From Mya arenaria (taxonomy: Eukaryota > Mollusca > Bivalvia > Myida > Myidae), in the NCBI RefSeq assembly GCF_026914265.1, contig NC_069127.1, positions 69,539,723-69,603,722 of the forward strand: a stretch of DNA of 64,000 bases. The letters are read 5' to 3'. Made by a program: the position numbers and the translations under genes. How positions within the stretch are numbered: position 1 is the first letter of the stretch; each line of letters starts with the position of its first letter. This document shows, piece after piece, positions 11,750 to 23,318 of the stretch. Under the pieces are notes generated by a model, which had not been told where the DNA came from, ran no database searches, and saw nothing but the letters and a program-made list of their open reading frames with translations.

Positions 11750-12393
11750 TTGAGCTGGTTCGCTCAACCCCCGCTGTGGTTATTAGCAATCGCTAAAAGA
11801 AGCATAACCAATGAAAATGATGCAATCAGACCCTTTTGTCGATGCTGTGGATCATGAAGAAGTCCAAGTATGTGCGTAACCTTATGCCAGTCAGGTTCTG
11901 TTGCCGTGAGCCAATATGCTAGAAGCTCGACGATGTCCATGCCGTTCTTAGTTGCGATGATCTCCATCTCCGATATTCCGTAAATTGCTGATAACTCGGG
12001 CAAGGCAGAACAAAGACAGTGTTTCTTTGACGTCAGTGTCGACAGATCTCCTGACGATATTGTTGACAACTGCGTCTAAGAAACGTGCCCGTGCTGTCTC
12101 AAAGATTTCCAGGCCATACGTAGAGGCGTCGATGTTCATCACCGTCATCGATTTTAGTGCCATGGCCAACCACGTGCATTCTGTCGTCTTCCTTCTTTGT
12201 GCAGCGTTGCGATTATCTTCTCTACACGTACCGGTGCTGAGGCAAGAATTGCATCATTTCCTTGCAAGTGCATGCTCAATGCAGCAGGGTGCGGTACGAT
12301 GGCTGCGAGAAACAAGAGAATGAGAAGACTCAGCTGATTTGAAATGCCGTTTCCAAAAGGGTCGGCAGCTATCGCTTGGGTCTCCATGTCCAC
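11750..12393 (-). pseudogene. Second hAT-like transposase fragment, several frames
   Basis: Minus-strand pieces include FETARARFLDAVVNNIVRR followed by an SLFCLARVISNLRNIGD segment (12169-11948), then MDIVELLAYWLTATEPDWHK and VMLLLAIANNHSGG (to about 11764). The order 'F..A-R..FLDAV', 'LAYW', then a VLLLAI segment before the dimerisation box resembles the ZNF862-like group of hAT-derived proteins. This differs from the ZBED-type piece next to it, so two hAT relatives may be nested. Frameshifts break it at least twice. The family call is tentative. Confidence 0.45.
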
Positions 12394-12489
12394 CCCAGAC
12401 TACAATAGGCCCACACAACCGTGCAAGACTTGGAATGGCTAAGGGGGTGCTTCTTTGAGACGTGTCCCTGTTGTGTAAATTTTATTGAT

Positions 12490-13193
12490 AATCACAATTG
12501 ATTGATGATCAGTTCAGTACAGCAGAGACACGAGTTTCCTCAGAAACTCGTACTTGTCATCCCTGATACGCAAGTATTAGTCCTTCAGATCAGTTCAGGT
12601 AGATACGTTGGGTAAAGTGGAAGACACAGCACTTCACTACAGATCCAGAGAAGATATCTCTAATGACTTGCAGGGTTGATGAAAAGACGTTATAAAATGA
12701 GAATCTGCATGACAACTAAAGTTAAGATTTATATGAACAATTGTGTATTGAAAAAGTTTTTAAAGATATTTTATTTGATATTAAAAGCTATCAGCCTCAT
12801 AGTCGAGCATGGCATGAACCTATCGACTTGTGGTAAGCCAAGATGCTTCCAGGGGCTTGTCAGCATCTTGACGTAGTCGTGTTTTGCTCTTCTTGACATT
12901 AAAATGTACGTCAATGGAACTAGTTTCTCATGGCGGTCTCCATCCATCTTGATATTCTCCACAACTTTCACTGACGAATTCTCTGTCAAGATGTAGAATA
13001 GAATACAAAACATCGTAAACGGCGACAGGTGTTTGCGGCCTTTCGCCAGATTGTCTGGTTTCGGGATGTTGATGTCTTCGAGAGTCATCATATCCCGCAT
13101 GACTCGCTCCACGTCGGCCACCGCGGCCAACTCGAACAGACGCTCCTTCGCCACCTCCTTAACCAGAAATAATACAATTAGAGATATAGTCAA
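12490..13193 (-). pseudogene. Decayed MULE-type transposase (copy 2)
   Basis: A 140-codon minus-strand frame (13193-12771) reads VKEVAKERLFELAAVADVER, TLEDINIPKPDNLAKG and then KLVPLTYILMSRRAKHDYVK. Further down (about 12675-12490) VVKCCVFHFTQRIY and DDKYEFLRKLVSL follow. It parallels copy 1 at 7.2-8.3 kb block by block. It lacks the DGTF-containing segment, an internal deletion of roughly 150 bp, so the catalytic core is gone. The acceptor before VKEV has changed from CAGG to CTGG. The longer open frame here partly reads through ancestral intron, and the element is dead. Confidence 0.7.
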
Positions 13194-13306
13194 AACCCAT
13201 GTTAATTCAGTGTGTGTATTTTCAGGTACGTAGGCTAGTGAACTGTTCCATTCGTGTTGCCGTGTACATTTTCATATCGGTTCATAACATAAATGAAAAA
13301 AAATAT

Positions 13307-14301
13307 TAGGGATGCAAACGAATATTCGAATATTCGATAAAACGTTTGGTATTCGAATGTCAAAATCGGTATTCGAATATTCGAAAAAAAAGAGTAATTA
13401 TACTAATTCTCAATAAAGAGAATAAAGAACCTTTTTGCCTACAACACTGTTGTTGTTTATAAAGTTCGTTTGTTTTGTTTTTACAACGACTGGCCCCTAA
13501 TGCCAGAGGTGTGAATGTGATGACAATACACTAAACACGTGTTATATGTCATTTAGGGACATATCGTCGGGTACTGTTAAAAGTCTCCCTACTGTTACAA
13601 GATCTGTAATGTCACTAATGTTTTGTCTTGGCTGGAAATTAAGCTGTGCAACATAGCTCAAATTGCCGTGATAATACGAATGCCATGTGCTACAATACTG
13701 TTGTTACATATATGTGCTTTAAACTGTTTTCCATGTTTCGATACAATGTTCGTGCTTTGAAATGTAAACATATAGTATAGCGTTTAATAGGATAATTTTT
13801 CTCTATTGTTGTTCAATAGATGAGTCAAATCCAGATATGTTTTCGTTTTATTATTTTACTACTTCCCGAGTTGGTTTGAGTTTTCCAAAGTTATATTTCG
13901 TCAATTTAGAGGTCAATCTCAGAACGAGGCCGCTTGTCCTACGGAAAGACCCTCCATTGGCGTAATACGCTATTTGACTAGGAATGCATCTTATTTCACA
14001 TTGTTTACAAATATAAAGGCAGCGGAATTGAAATTATTTGATTTTGTTGTTTGTCTGTTTTTAATGTACTGTTTTTTATGGGGGGTTTTTTCCTGAAAAT
14101 ATCGAATTTCAAAGGCTCATTTAGGGGAAATCACGGTCCACCGCGCGACAAAGTAGGGTTAAATTGCCTGTGCTTTTACTTAAGCGAATAATAATAGTAG
14201 TTTACTACATCTTCCAAAATATGTTTTTCGGTGATCGAATATTCGTTCGAAAGAATTACCGAATATTCGAATATAAATTTTGCCATTCGTTTGCATCCCT
14301 A
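13307..14301. mobile_element. hAT-type MITE with terminal inverted repeats and 8 bp target-site duplication
   Basis: The left end is TAGGGATGCAAACGAATATT and the right end is the inverted copy ATTCGTTTGCATCCCTA. Both are followed internally by CGAATATTCG palindromes. The flanks are AAAAATAT (13299-13306) and TAAAATAT (14302-14309), matching at 7 of 8 bases, which is the hAT target-site length. The right end matches the terminus at 10826 over about 60 bp, so both belong to one family. The interior is AT-rich with no coding frame. Confidence 0.85.
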
Positions 14302-16823
14302 TAAAATATAATAAATCATTAAATGAAATATAATATTTCCATCTAGACGCCCATCTTAACCAGTCTTATCAACACGTTGTAGTTGTAATCATTACGAAGA
14401 TTATTTTTCTTTACAAATATGAAGAAAACGATGTTGGATGCCAAAACACTCTGAATCAGCCAAAAAACGTTTTAAAAATAGCATGTATTAGCAAAAGTTT
14501 CATAAAATCAAAGAACTTAACGCTTAGTTATGTAAGGACCTTCAATGAGTGTTTGCTTATTCTTTTAGAGAAGTTATGATGTATTTTCAAAGAAAACTTC
14601 ATGAGTTCTTGAATCCATAGAGCTGATCACATATAACATTGAAAATGATTACTTCATGTCATTTTAACTTGTAATGTTTATATTAATATACTGATATCGT
14701 GGTACGTGAATATAATCGCTGGTTTTATAACTTGGCCTATTCTATCTATGTCAATAAGCATGTACATTGTTTTATCACAAGATAATGCTGAAGAGTGATT
14801 GTATCATTTTGAACGTGCTTTCTTAGTTCATTGTGTCTTGGATGTATGATTATGTGCCATGTAATCTTGAATCCATAGAGCTGATCAGATATATATATTA
14901 ATTGAAACCGTTATTTCATGTAATTTTAATTGTTATGTTTCAATTAAAGATACACTATTACTCCCACGTAAGATGTACCACCATCAGTTACTTTATATGT
15001 GTGCCTTTTCGGCTATTAAATTCTCAGTAGCAATATTGTTATCAGTATTTAAAGATGCACTTTTACTCCCAAATAAGATTAATCATATCTAATACAATTC
15101 TTTTAATAAACCAAAAAGGATGTACAAATGTCGAAAACAATGCTGCTTATGAACGTCACCCAGTTTAATTGAAAGGAAATGTGCATAAAACACGGTATTG
15201 CTACCTAATGAGACCATAGTAGATCGCAGTAAATATTTTAGCAATCACCAATCATTTAATAGTTTTGCGTTTTAGCTGTTAAAAACACGGTTACAATATT
15301 GATTATAGTAATAAATATTTTCCATAACTGCATTATTTAGTTAGTAGCTGAGGGTGTATCACTCAAAAATTATGTTTGTTTTACATGTGTATGTATTGAT
15401 TTTGAATAAGAGTGTTACTTTAATAGTTTCATAAATGCATTATTTAGTTAGTAGTTAAAGGAATAAGTTAAAGGTTTTACACCCAAAATGAAAACATATG
15501 TTTGTTATTCATGTTTATGTATTGATTTTAAATACGTGCTTCACATTAATAAACTGTGGAAGGTGCAGTTTCATTGTGAGACAAAATACGTGTATTTGAT
15601 CGCTGGCTTAATAGCCTGTCCCATCATTGCCAGTCAATGAGCATGTACACTGTTTGCTGAAGAGTGAACGTGCTCACTTATTTCAATGTGCTTTCGATGT
15701 ATGATGTGTTATTTTACTTATTTATTAACTTGGCTTTTTAGTAACATTTACCTAGCTTTAAATTTACATATTACATAATTTGTAACGAACAGTTCATAAA
15801 AACAATTATAAACAACATGTATAATTGTTAACAGGAATAACATGCCTTATTAATAAAGTAATTATAAAACGTTCATATGATGTTGCGCTTCAGATATTAT
15901 GATTAGAAAATAACTCTCTTACTGAAGCTTTGCGTGAGTAATCATCGTCTAAGGTGGTTTAAGGATAGTGTGCCTGAATCATCGAATTCATTTGAAGATC
16001 ATTCAGTGTATGTCCGGTATGAGATAACATTCTGGAAAACAATCTGAATTTGTTAAGACATTGCTCAAATGCACTTGATAAAATACCGAGAGGGCGGTTT
16101 GTTACGTGGTCTAGTGCTTAAAGTGAAGTCGCACTTCACTGAATTGGTAGTTTGTAACATAGTTAATGTGAGTATCTTACAACTTAAGCTATAAATGTTG
16201 ATGAAATCTACATTTTTAATATTAATGAAGATTTAACAATTGTTTGCGTGGACATATATGTGACCTACTCCTTGTGAGAATATTTTTGGATTAAACACAA
16301 TATATCAGATAATCAGCTATTTCAAAGGATTATTAATTAATGTTAAAACTATTCACCTTCAGGAAATTATATATGCTTTCACCTTTTTTGACAAAATATG
16401 ACATCACAAACATGCTCGAAGAAAGTTCGTTTAAAATTTCTATATATATTTGAAACAAACGTGAATCACATTTCAGCAGTTAAAGATAAATTGAATACGT
16501 TGCTATGGTTTTAATAACCATCTATATATAAGTATAAATATTTAAATGTTTGTGACTTCAAATAAGAATATAAATGTATTTGACGTGTTTGCAATATGAT
16601 TAAAATATCGGGTTTAAGTGCTCGTGCGGAAGGCACTAACGAGGATTACCTGAAAATTGTGTTTCGTCGTTGTAAATGAGTTTTTATATACTTCAACAAA
16701 TATCGGTAATGAGACCTTGCACTTAAAAAGACACCCGAGTGTTCAAGGTGTTGAGTCGATGTTAATATCAGAAGTATGTACTATGTCAACTTAAGGTTAC
16801 GTTTCGCGTGTTTTCTTCAGTGT
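14302..16823. other. AT-rich intergenic DNA with diverged dispersed repeats
   Basis: No gene seen. A segment ccatagagctgatca occurs near 14612 and 14873. A segment gcattatttagttagtag occurs near 15330 and 15437. A block starting aaagatgcacttttactccc at 15051 (to about 15250) is a diverged copy of the block at 19732-19925. These are old repeats without terminal features I can define. Confidence 0.6.
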
Positions 16824-17277
16824 GTGTATACCACGTGATAAATTACGCCATAAATGCTACGTCGGAAAGCAATATTTTGCTTCGAATGAAGACTTGAAAC
16901 AAGAATAACTTCACTATTTCTTCACCATTTGCGATGAAACATAGCGCAGTCTACGCCTCTTAAGGAGCCCCGCCTTTGGCCGTTACCAGAGTTTAGTTTC
17001 TTCACACACTACGACAAACCTTTTCACAATACGGCCGTCTGACGGAGCACTGTCAAAACATTATTTTGAAAACAGGTTTGTCGAAGTGTTTGATTAAACT
17101 GTTTACCTTATCAAACTTCGGTAATAAAACGAAAGCGGGGCTCTTTAACCGGCATAGACTGCCCTTTATTTTATTTAAAATGGTGTAGTAAAAGAAAAGT
17201 TATCTTTGATTTAAGTCTTCATTTTAAGCAAAATATTGCCTTCCGACGTAGCAAATATGACGCATTCATGTGTACAC
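16824..17277. mobile_element. Foldback MITE, copy A
   Basis: The ends are long inverted repeats: GTGTATACCACGTGATAAAT on the left and, inverted, a matching stretch to 17277. Both arms contain GCTACGTCGGAA and CAATATTTTGCTT. An inner inverted pair, acaaacctttt and aaaacaggtttgt, surrounds the centre, so most of the element can fold on itself. A second copy lies at 30215-30678. It is non-coding. Confidence 0.7.
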
Positions 17278-18090
17278 AACGTAAACATTTTATTGTTAAA
17301 AATATCATGATAACATTTTTCAGCATTTAAGTTAAACAACAACGCAAACACGTGAAATGTACTTTAATTGTTAAACAATAACATGTATTATATGTTTTCA
17401 CGTGATTTAAAATATCAATTTGATATATTTCCCTGTTTTGAAATTTAAGCCCGCTCTTGGTTACAAATCTAACGTCAGCACACAAAAGGCCGGGACACAA
17501 TTTCATCGACGTCATTTCCGAGATGACGTTCCGTGCGCATACAATTTGAATTGGCACATTTTATTAAACAAATGTAATTAAATAACTGTTTATTCCAATT
17601 TTAGGCATATGATAAAAAAAATGTGTATATTTAGTGTGAGGTAGCGATATATTTCACCTTGTGAACACCAAAAGTGAATATTTCACCCGTGTCCACGTCA
17701 CTCGTCAAATATACATTTTTGTGAAATTTATTACGATCTTACACTGAAACAAACAAGTATCCTCTATTCATACGTCAGTTTCTGATATACTATTAGTTTA
17801 AAACAACTACTTAATGACACTAAAACGGACTTGATGTCTCATGGTACGGGTCATTTTTACACATTTGATAACTCAGTTTAAAGTACAAACATACGCTTTG
17901 TAGGTAAAGAAATACTCTTTCTTAATTAAATATTTTCAGTTTAGTTTCGAGTTGTGGTGCATCATGTTATTGTCTTCTTTGAGCTGAAATGAACTTGGAT
18001 TGAAGATAAAACTATAAATCAAGATACTAGCTCCTTACCGTATGAAAGGTCTATAGTTCAAGGAGTGTCGTATGCATCCACTATTTATTA
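17278..18090. other. Non-coding spacer
   Basis: AT-rich DNA. A block around 17635-17720 (gtgaggtagcgatatatttc, then tgaatatttcacccgtgtcc) looks like another dispersed repeat, but its limits are not definable from one copy. No gene. Confidence 0.5.
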
Positions 18091-19366
18091 TGTCCCTCTT
18101 CGAAGAAGAGGGGTATATTGCTTTGCACATGTCGGTCGGTAGGTCGGTCGGTCGGTCCGTCGGTAGACCAAAGCTTGTCCGACTGATAACTCAACAATTC
18201 CTGGACATATGGTCATCAAACTTGACATGAAAGTTGGGCCTAACCAGTAGATGACCCCTATTGATTTTAGGCCTCATATGGTCAAAGGTCAAGGTCACAG
18301 TGACCTTTAATGGCATTTTTTTAAAGCTTGTCCGAGTGATAACTCAACAATGCCTAGACCTATGATCATCAAACTTAATATGGAAGTTGGGCCTGACCAG
18401 TAGATGACCCCTATTGTTTTGGGGATCATCGGGCCAAAGGTCAAGGTCACAGTGACCTTAAATGGTCAAAAGGTGGGTGCAGGCATTGTCCGAGTGATAA
18501 CTTGACAATGCCTACACCCATGGCCCTCAAACCTGACTTGGAGATTGGGCCTGACTAGTAGATGGCCCCTGTTGATTTAAGGGATCATTGGTCCAAAGGT
18601 CAAGGTCACAGTGACCTTGAATGGTAAAAGGTTGTGCGAGTGATAACTCGAAATTGCCTGCACCCATGGCCCTCAAACTTGACTTGACTTAGAGGTTGGG
18701 CCTGACCAGTAGATGACCTCTATTGATATTAGGGGTCAAAGGTCAAGGTAACAATGATCTTGAAAGCAAACTCGACAATTCCTGGACCTATGGTCATCAA
18801 ACTTGACATGAAGGTTGGGCATGACCAGTAGATGACCCCTCTTGAAATTGGGGTTCATCGGGCAAAGGTCAAGGTCACAGTAACCTTTAATGCAAAAAGT
18901 TAACAAATCTTCTCCCAGTGATATCTCAACAATGACTGAACATATGATTATCAAACTTGATATGTAAGTTTGGCCTGACCAGGAAATGACCATTCTTGAT
19001 TTTAGGAGTCATTTGGTCTAAGGTCAAGTTCACAGTGACCTTAAACGCGAAAAGGTTTCGAGTGATAACTCGACAATGCCTGTACCCATTGCCCTCAAAC
19101 CTGACTTGGAGTTGTGTCTTACCTGTAGATGACCCCTTTTGATTTTAGGGGTCATTGGATCACAGTGACCTTGAATGAATAAAGATTGTCTGTGTGATAA
19201 CTTGTCAATGCCTGCACCCATGGGCCTCAAACTTGACATTTATATTTTTGGTGACCAGCTGATGACTCCTGTGGATTTTGAGGTCATAGAGTCAAAGGTT
19301 ATGGTCATAACACACTCTATCCTCACACTTTGAATGGTCATAATTGTTTAACAAACATCTCTTGTT
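18091..19366 (+). mobile_element. AACAAG-terminal element with ~150 bp tandem repeats containing ERE-like palindromes
   Basis: The left end has a hairpin, CCCTCTTC-GAA-GAAGAGGGG, followed by a GGTCGGTCGGT run (18132-18172). The right end is CTCTTGTT (AACAAGAG inverted) preceded by a short hairpin. The core has about seven units with gataactcaacaat, catcaaacttgac, gggcctgaccagtagatgac and aaggtcaaggtcacagtgac. GGTCACAGTGACC is perfect at 18294-18306, 18445-18457 and 18604-18616, and altered in the other units. Non-coding. The design matches the other AACAAG elements here. Confidence 0.65.
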
Positions 19367-19982
19367 GCTCTTATGTCACCATATGTTCGGCTAATGGCCA
19401 ATTGGGGCTGTTAGGCTGACACTTAACAAATACCATAGACTCACCTTTATACATTCATGAAAGGAATGAAATACATATAGAATGAAAAACATGCATTATT
19501 CTGTATAAACATACACTATAAAAGTTTTTAGATACTATTTAAATTGGAAATATTATACAAAAAATAAACAAAAAAACATACTAGGATGAAATATTAAACA
19601 TTTGCATATATAACAAAAACATGATAGTATGCATGTTAAACATCGTTTGAACAGATGTTTGTTACAAGAAGATTAAAAGAGTTCTCACTTATTATACCGG
19701 CGAACACGGCATTTATTTGATACAGATTTTAAAGATGCACTCATAATCTCAAATACGATTTATCACAATTGAATGCAATTAATATACTAAAAAAGATAAA
19801 TAAAGGTCGGAAAAAATGGTTCTAATGAAGGATACCGAGTTAAATTTGAAAAAAAAGATGCGGAAAACATGGTATTTCTACCTTATGAGACTAAAGTAGA
19901 TCACAGTAAATCGTTTAGCACTTTAACATTTAAACAAATATACATGTGTACCGATGCCAAAAGGAAAAAACCGTTGTTCCCT
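19367..19982. other. Non-coding; contains a dispersed repeat at 19732-19925
   Basis: The block starting aaagatgcactcataatctc shares order and motifs (tcgaaaa or tcggaaa, taccttatgagac, gtagatcacagtaaa) with 15051-15250. No coding signal. Confidence 0.55.
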
Positions 19983-21589
19983 TTTTAGCTTACCTAAACC
20001 GTAGGCTGAGGGTGAGCTATGAGGATCGATGATTGTCCGTCGTCTGTCGTCTGTCGCCTGCCCACACTTAGTTTGCTAACATTCCAGTGGTCACATATTT
20101 GCCTCAGTTGTCACAAAACTTGGTCAGGATGTTTGTCTCAGTACAAAGTCGGACGAGTTCGAATATGGATAATCTGGAGTCAAAAACTAGGTCACAAAGT
20201 CCAAATATGGAAAAACCTTGTAAATACTCTAGAGGTAACATTTTCAGCCCAAATATCCTGGAAAATTGTCGGAAGGGTTATTTGCGTGATTTCTAGCTCA
20301 AGTTCGAATATGGGTCATCTGGGGTCAAAAACAAGGTCACAGATCTCAAATATGTAAAAAAAAACTTGTTAACACTCTAGAGGTAACAGTTTCAGCCCAA
20401 ATATCCTGTAAATTTGTCAGAAAGATTGTTTCGATGATTTTTAGCTCAAGTTTGATTATGGATCATCTGGGGTCAAGAACAAGATCACAAAACCCAAACA
20501 TAGAAAAACCTTGCTAACACTCTTGAGGTAACATTTTCAACCCAAATATCTTTTGAAATTTGTCAGAAACGTTGTTTCGATAATTTCACGAATATGGATC
20601 ATCTTAACTTAAAAACTAGGTCACAGGGCCCAAATACGGAAAAACCTTTTAACACTATAGAGGTAACATTTTTGCCCAAATATTCTTTGAAATTTGTCAG
20701 AAAGGTTATTTCGATGAATTCAAGCTCAAGTTTGAATATGGGTCATCTGGGGTCAAAAACTAGGTCACAGGGTCCAAATATGGAAAAAACTTGTTAACAC
20801 TCCAGAGGTAACATTTTCAGCCCTAATATTCTGGATATATGTCAGAAAAGTGTTTTGATGATATTTAGCTCAAGTTCGAATATGGATCATCTTGGGTCAA
20901 AAACTAGGACACAAAGCACAAATATGGAAACACCTTGTTAACACTCTAGGGATACATTTTCAGCCAAAATATCCCGGAAATTTGTCAGAAAGGTTGTTTT
21001 GATAAATTTTAAGTAAAGTTCGAATATGGGTCAATGTATTTTTATTGGTTTTTTATTGCTTTAAAATCATTGAAGGTACCAACTTCAAACTTCATGAACT
21101 TGTTCACAGTAAATTGTGATTTTTTGTGACGAATTATTTAAATCCAACCTAAAATTGTAAGAGTTATTGCCCTTTGTATTTTTTCAAACAAATACATATT
21201 TGTCATGTGTTTAAAACACTAGACATATAATAGTTCCACCGTGGTGTATAGAAGGTCAGACGGGCACCATCCAGTATGTAGTCCGATCAATTACTTTTGA
21301 ACCCTTGGTCATGACCAAATTTTGTCAGAATGTGTATAAATGTGTTTAATAATTAGCAAAATTGCTGTAGTTACCCGAGGGTTATTGCGCTTTAATCATA
21401 GAAATTACCTAAAATTGCTCCTATAATTAACTTTTAAAGCATTTGTCATCACAAAATTTGGTGAGGATGTGAATGGGCAAAAACATCAGAGAAGCCAAAT
21501 CTCTGTAATTGCCCTTTAATTATTAACAAGTCTATAGCACAAAGTTTTACTGAGGTGAGCGATATCGGACCATCTTGGCCTTCTTGTTT
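19983..21589 (+). mobile_element. AACAAG-terminal Helitron/Helentron-like element with ~145 bp tandem repeats
   Basis: It begins TTTTAGCTTACC with an inner ggtgagctat, and ends gtgagcgatatcggaccatc followed by TTGGCCTTCTTGTTT. Inverted, the right end is AACAAGAAGGCCAAGATGGTC, the same layout as the element at 1893. The core (about 20155-21020) has six or seven units at ~145 bp with gttcgaatatgg, gtcaaaaactaggtcaca, ttgttaacactct and ttcagcccaaatatcctg. The open frames here are chance frames within the repeats. Confidence 0.65.
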
Positions 21590-22211
21590 AAAGGTACTTG
21601 AGCCTTTGGCTCACCCGATATATTCCTCCGTCTTGCCAAATAATCTTCCTCTATCCACGGCATTAACCTAATATTCTCTATTCATCTGTCATTTCATTTG
21701 TCGGATAAAAATAGAATGGCAGTGGATGCATACTCTATAAAAGCACCGATATTTTCTTAATATACATCGTTATCTTGTAGTAAGTGTTGCACCCATACAT
21801 ATAGATACAATGCATATGGATGCATATGATAATATACGGTTGCACATATAAATAATGGGCACAAAGCAAATGCATTCATGGCTCCAAGGATATATTAAGG
21901 GCACTACGTTAATCAATTTATGGTTGCATCAATGAATGATGAGCGCACAGTACATTTGGGATTTTTAGACCCGTTCGTTCACTATATTTAACATTTCACA
22001 TTGGATAAAGGTACAATTAGAGTCCGCCGGTTTGTGGTACGAATACTTTAGACTAGAGCATGCGTAGCGTGTATTAAAAATAACATCGTCAGCACAGACG
22101 ATGCTTTTATATCCATGAAGAAATACCATTTCAGTCCAAACGATATTGTTCCAATAAATATCTATGCAATCATAATACTGTCTTGATTTTCAGCATCACA
22201 CATTTTGAAGA
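21590..22211. other. Upstream region and probable 5' UTR of the receptor gene
   Basis: AT-rich. The sequence ttgattttcag ending at 22193 is a good 3' splice site just 18 bp before the receptor start codon, so the first exon (5' UTR) probably lies further upstream. I see no definite TATA box or start site. Confidence 0.4.
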
Positions 22212-23318
22212 ATGGACGACACACGTGACTTACCAGCTGTCTGGTGGCTAGAGATGGTGTGCACGCCCATCATCACTGTGGTTGGTATAACAGGAAACAT
22301 CCTGACGCTCCTTGTGTTGGCGCGGCGTTCAGCTCCCACAGACCTTCCACCAGCATCCATGCGCTTCTTCCTTATGGCCCTCACAATCACGGACTCTCTC
22401 ATACTGTTGTTGCCTTGCTTCACATCATGGATAATTTACGCCATTTCCGGTTTAGTTGTATACAACATGTCTGAAACATCGTGCAGGCTGGGGATTTTCA
22501 TGGTTTACTTTCTTCTTCAATTGTCACCATGGATACTAAGTTTTATAACTATAGAACGTGTTTTAGTGATTGTGTTTCCAGTGTATTTTTTTAGAAATCC
22601 ATTTACATTGAAACGTGCAATCTTATTATTCTCTTTTACTGTTTTATTGTTAACGATGTTGAATGCTCACTTATTGTTTGGTATGCACCTGAAATCGGTT
22701 AACTTGATACCGATAAATGTAACAAATGAAAGTTGGCCTAATATTACGGTGCAAGTCATATGCGATTCCAATGAAAAACATTTTGTTTTCATGTACAAAG
22801 TTTGGAGCTGGATTGACTTTGCCTTTGCATTTGGCCTGCCGTTTCTTACGCTAGTCATTGGAAATAGCCTTATTATTAAAACATTGATTAGTCATGAGAG
22901 TTTTAGGCGTACCCGCTCTCGTCGTACCGAGGAGACGGGCCGTCGGACGAGCCAAAGTAAACAATGGACAAAGGTCAGTGTGTTTCTTGGTCTGGCCTTT
23001 GTCATACTGGCAATGCCTATTGGGGTGTACCAGATTGGCGTACCATTTTGGTTTCCAAAACAGCCAGACATGGCCACACGAAACATCCTGAAGTTGATCC
23101 GGGCCATCTTACATCTACTACTGTACACAAACAGTGCCATTAACTTCGCCTTGTATCTGCTGTGTGGATCTTCAAAACTTCGGAAGGAGTTTATGAAACC
23201 TATTCGAAAGTGTGTATTTACGTTTTGCAAATGTGCACGAAATGACATTCACAAAAGTCTAGATATGGCAGAAACTCATGACACCCTAATCCAAGAACCT
23301 CGAACAGAACTTCAATAA
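22212..23318 (+). CDS. Class A (rhodopsin-type) G-protein-coupled receptor, orphan, peptide-receptor-like
   Basis: Complete 368-residue frame with seven hydrophobic segments in the usual spacing, so a plasma-membrane receptor. TM1 has GN29 (position 1.50). TM2 has ITD61 (2.50). C91 at the start of TM3 can pair with C184 in extracellular loop 2. TM3 ends in ERV (115-117) in place of DRY. P210 marks TM5. TM6 has AMP (267-269) where most receptors have CWxP. TM7 has N311-FALY in place of NPxxY. N-glycosylation sequons are at N85, N169, N172 and N177. Loop 3 is short and basic (231-252). The start is the first ATG after a likely splice acceptor at 22193, and no intron interrupts the coding region. 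The overall pattern resembles the invertebrate FMRFamide/peptide-type orphan receptors. The ligand is not predictable. Confidence 0.93.
   Translation: MDDTRDLPAVWWLEMVCTPIITVVGITGNILTLLVLARRSAPTDLPPASMRFFLMALTITDSLILLLPCFTSWIIYAISGLVVYNMSETSCRLGIFMVYFLLQLSPWILSFITIERVLVIVFPVYFFRNPFTLKRAILLFSFTVLLLTMLNAHLLFGMHLKSVNLIPINVTNESWPNITVQVICDSNEKHFVFMYKVWSWIDFAFAFGLPFLTLVIGNSLIIKTLISHESFRRTRSRRTEETGRRTSQSKQWTKVSVFLGLAFVILAMPIGVYQIGVPFWFPKQPDMATRNILKLIRAILHLLLYTNSAINFALYLLCGSSKLRKEFMKPIRKCVFTFCKCARNDIHKSLDMAETHDTLIQEPRTELQ

Larger units (their letters stand above)
10826..12393 (-). mobile_element. hAT element, 3' end with terminal repeat plus decayed transposase fragments
   Basis: The left terminus TAGGGATGCAAACGAATGG with CGAATATTCG palindromes is the same end seen, inverted, at 14301. 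Coding remnants lie on the minus strand (separate entries), so 10826 is the gene's 3' side. No matching inverted terminus follows before 13307, so the 5' end was lost or rearranged. Between 10826 and 11281 there is only AT-rich terminal DNA. Confidence 0.6.
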
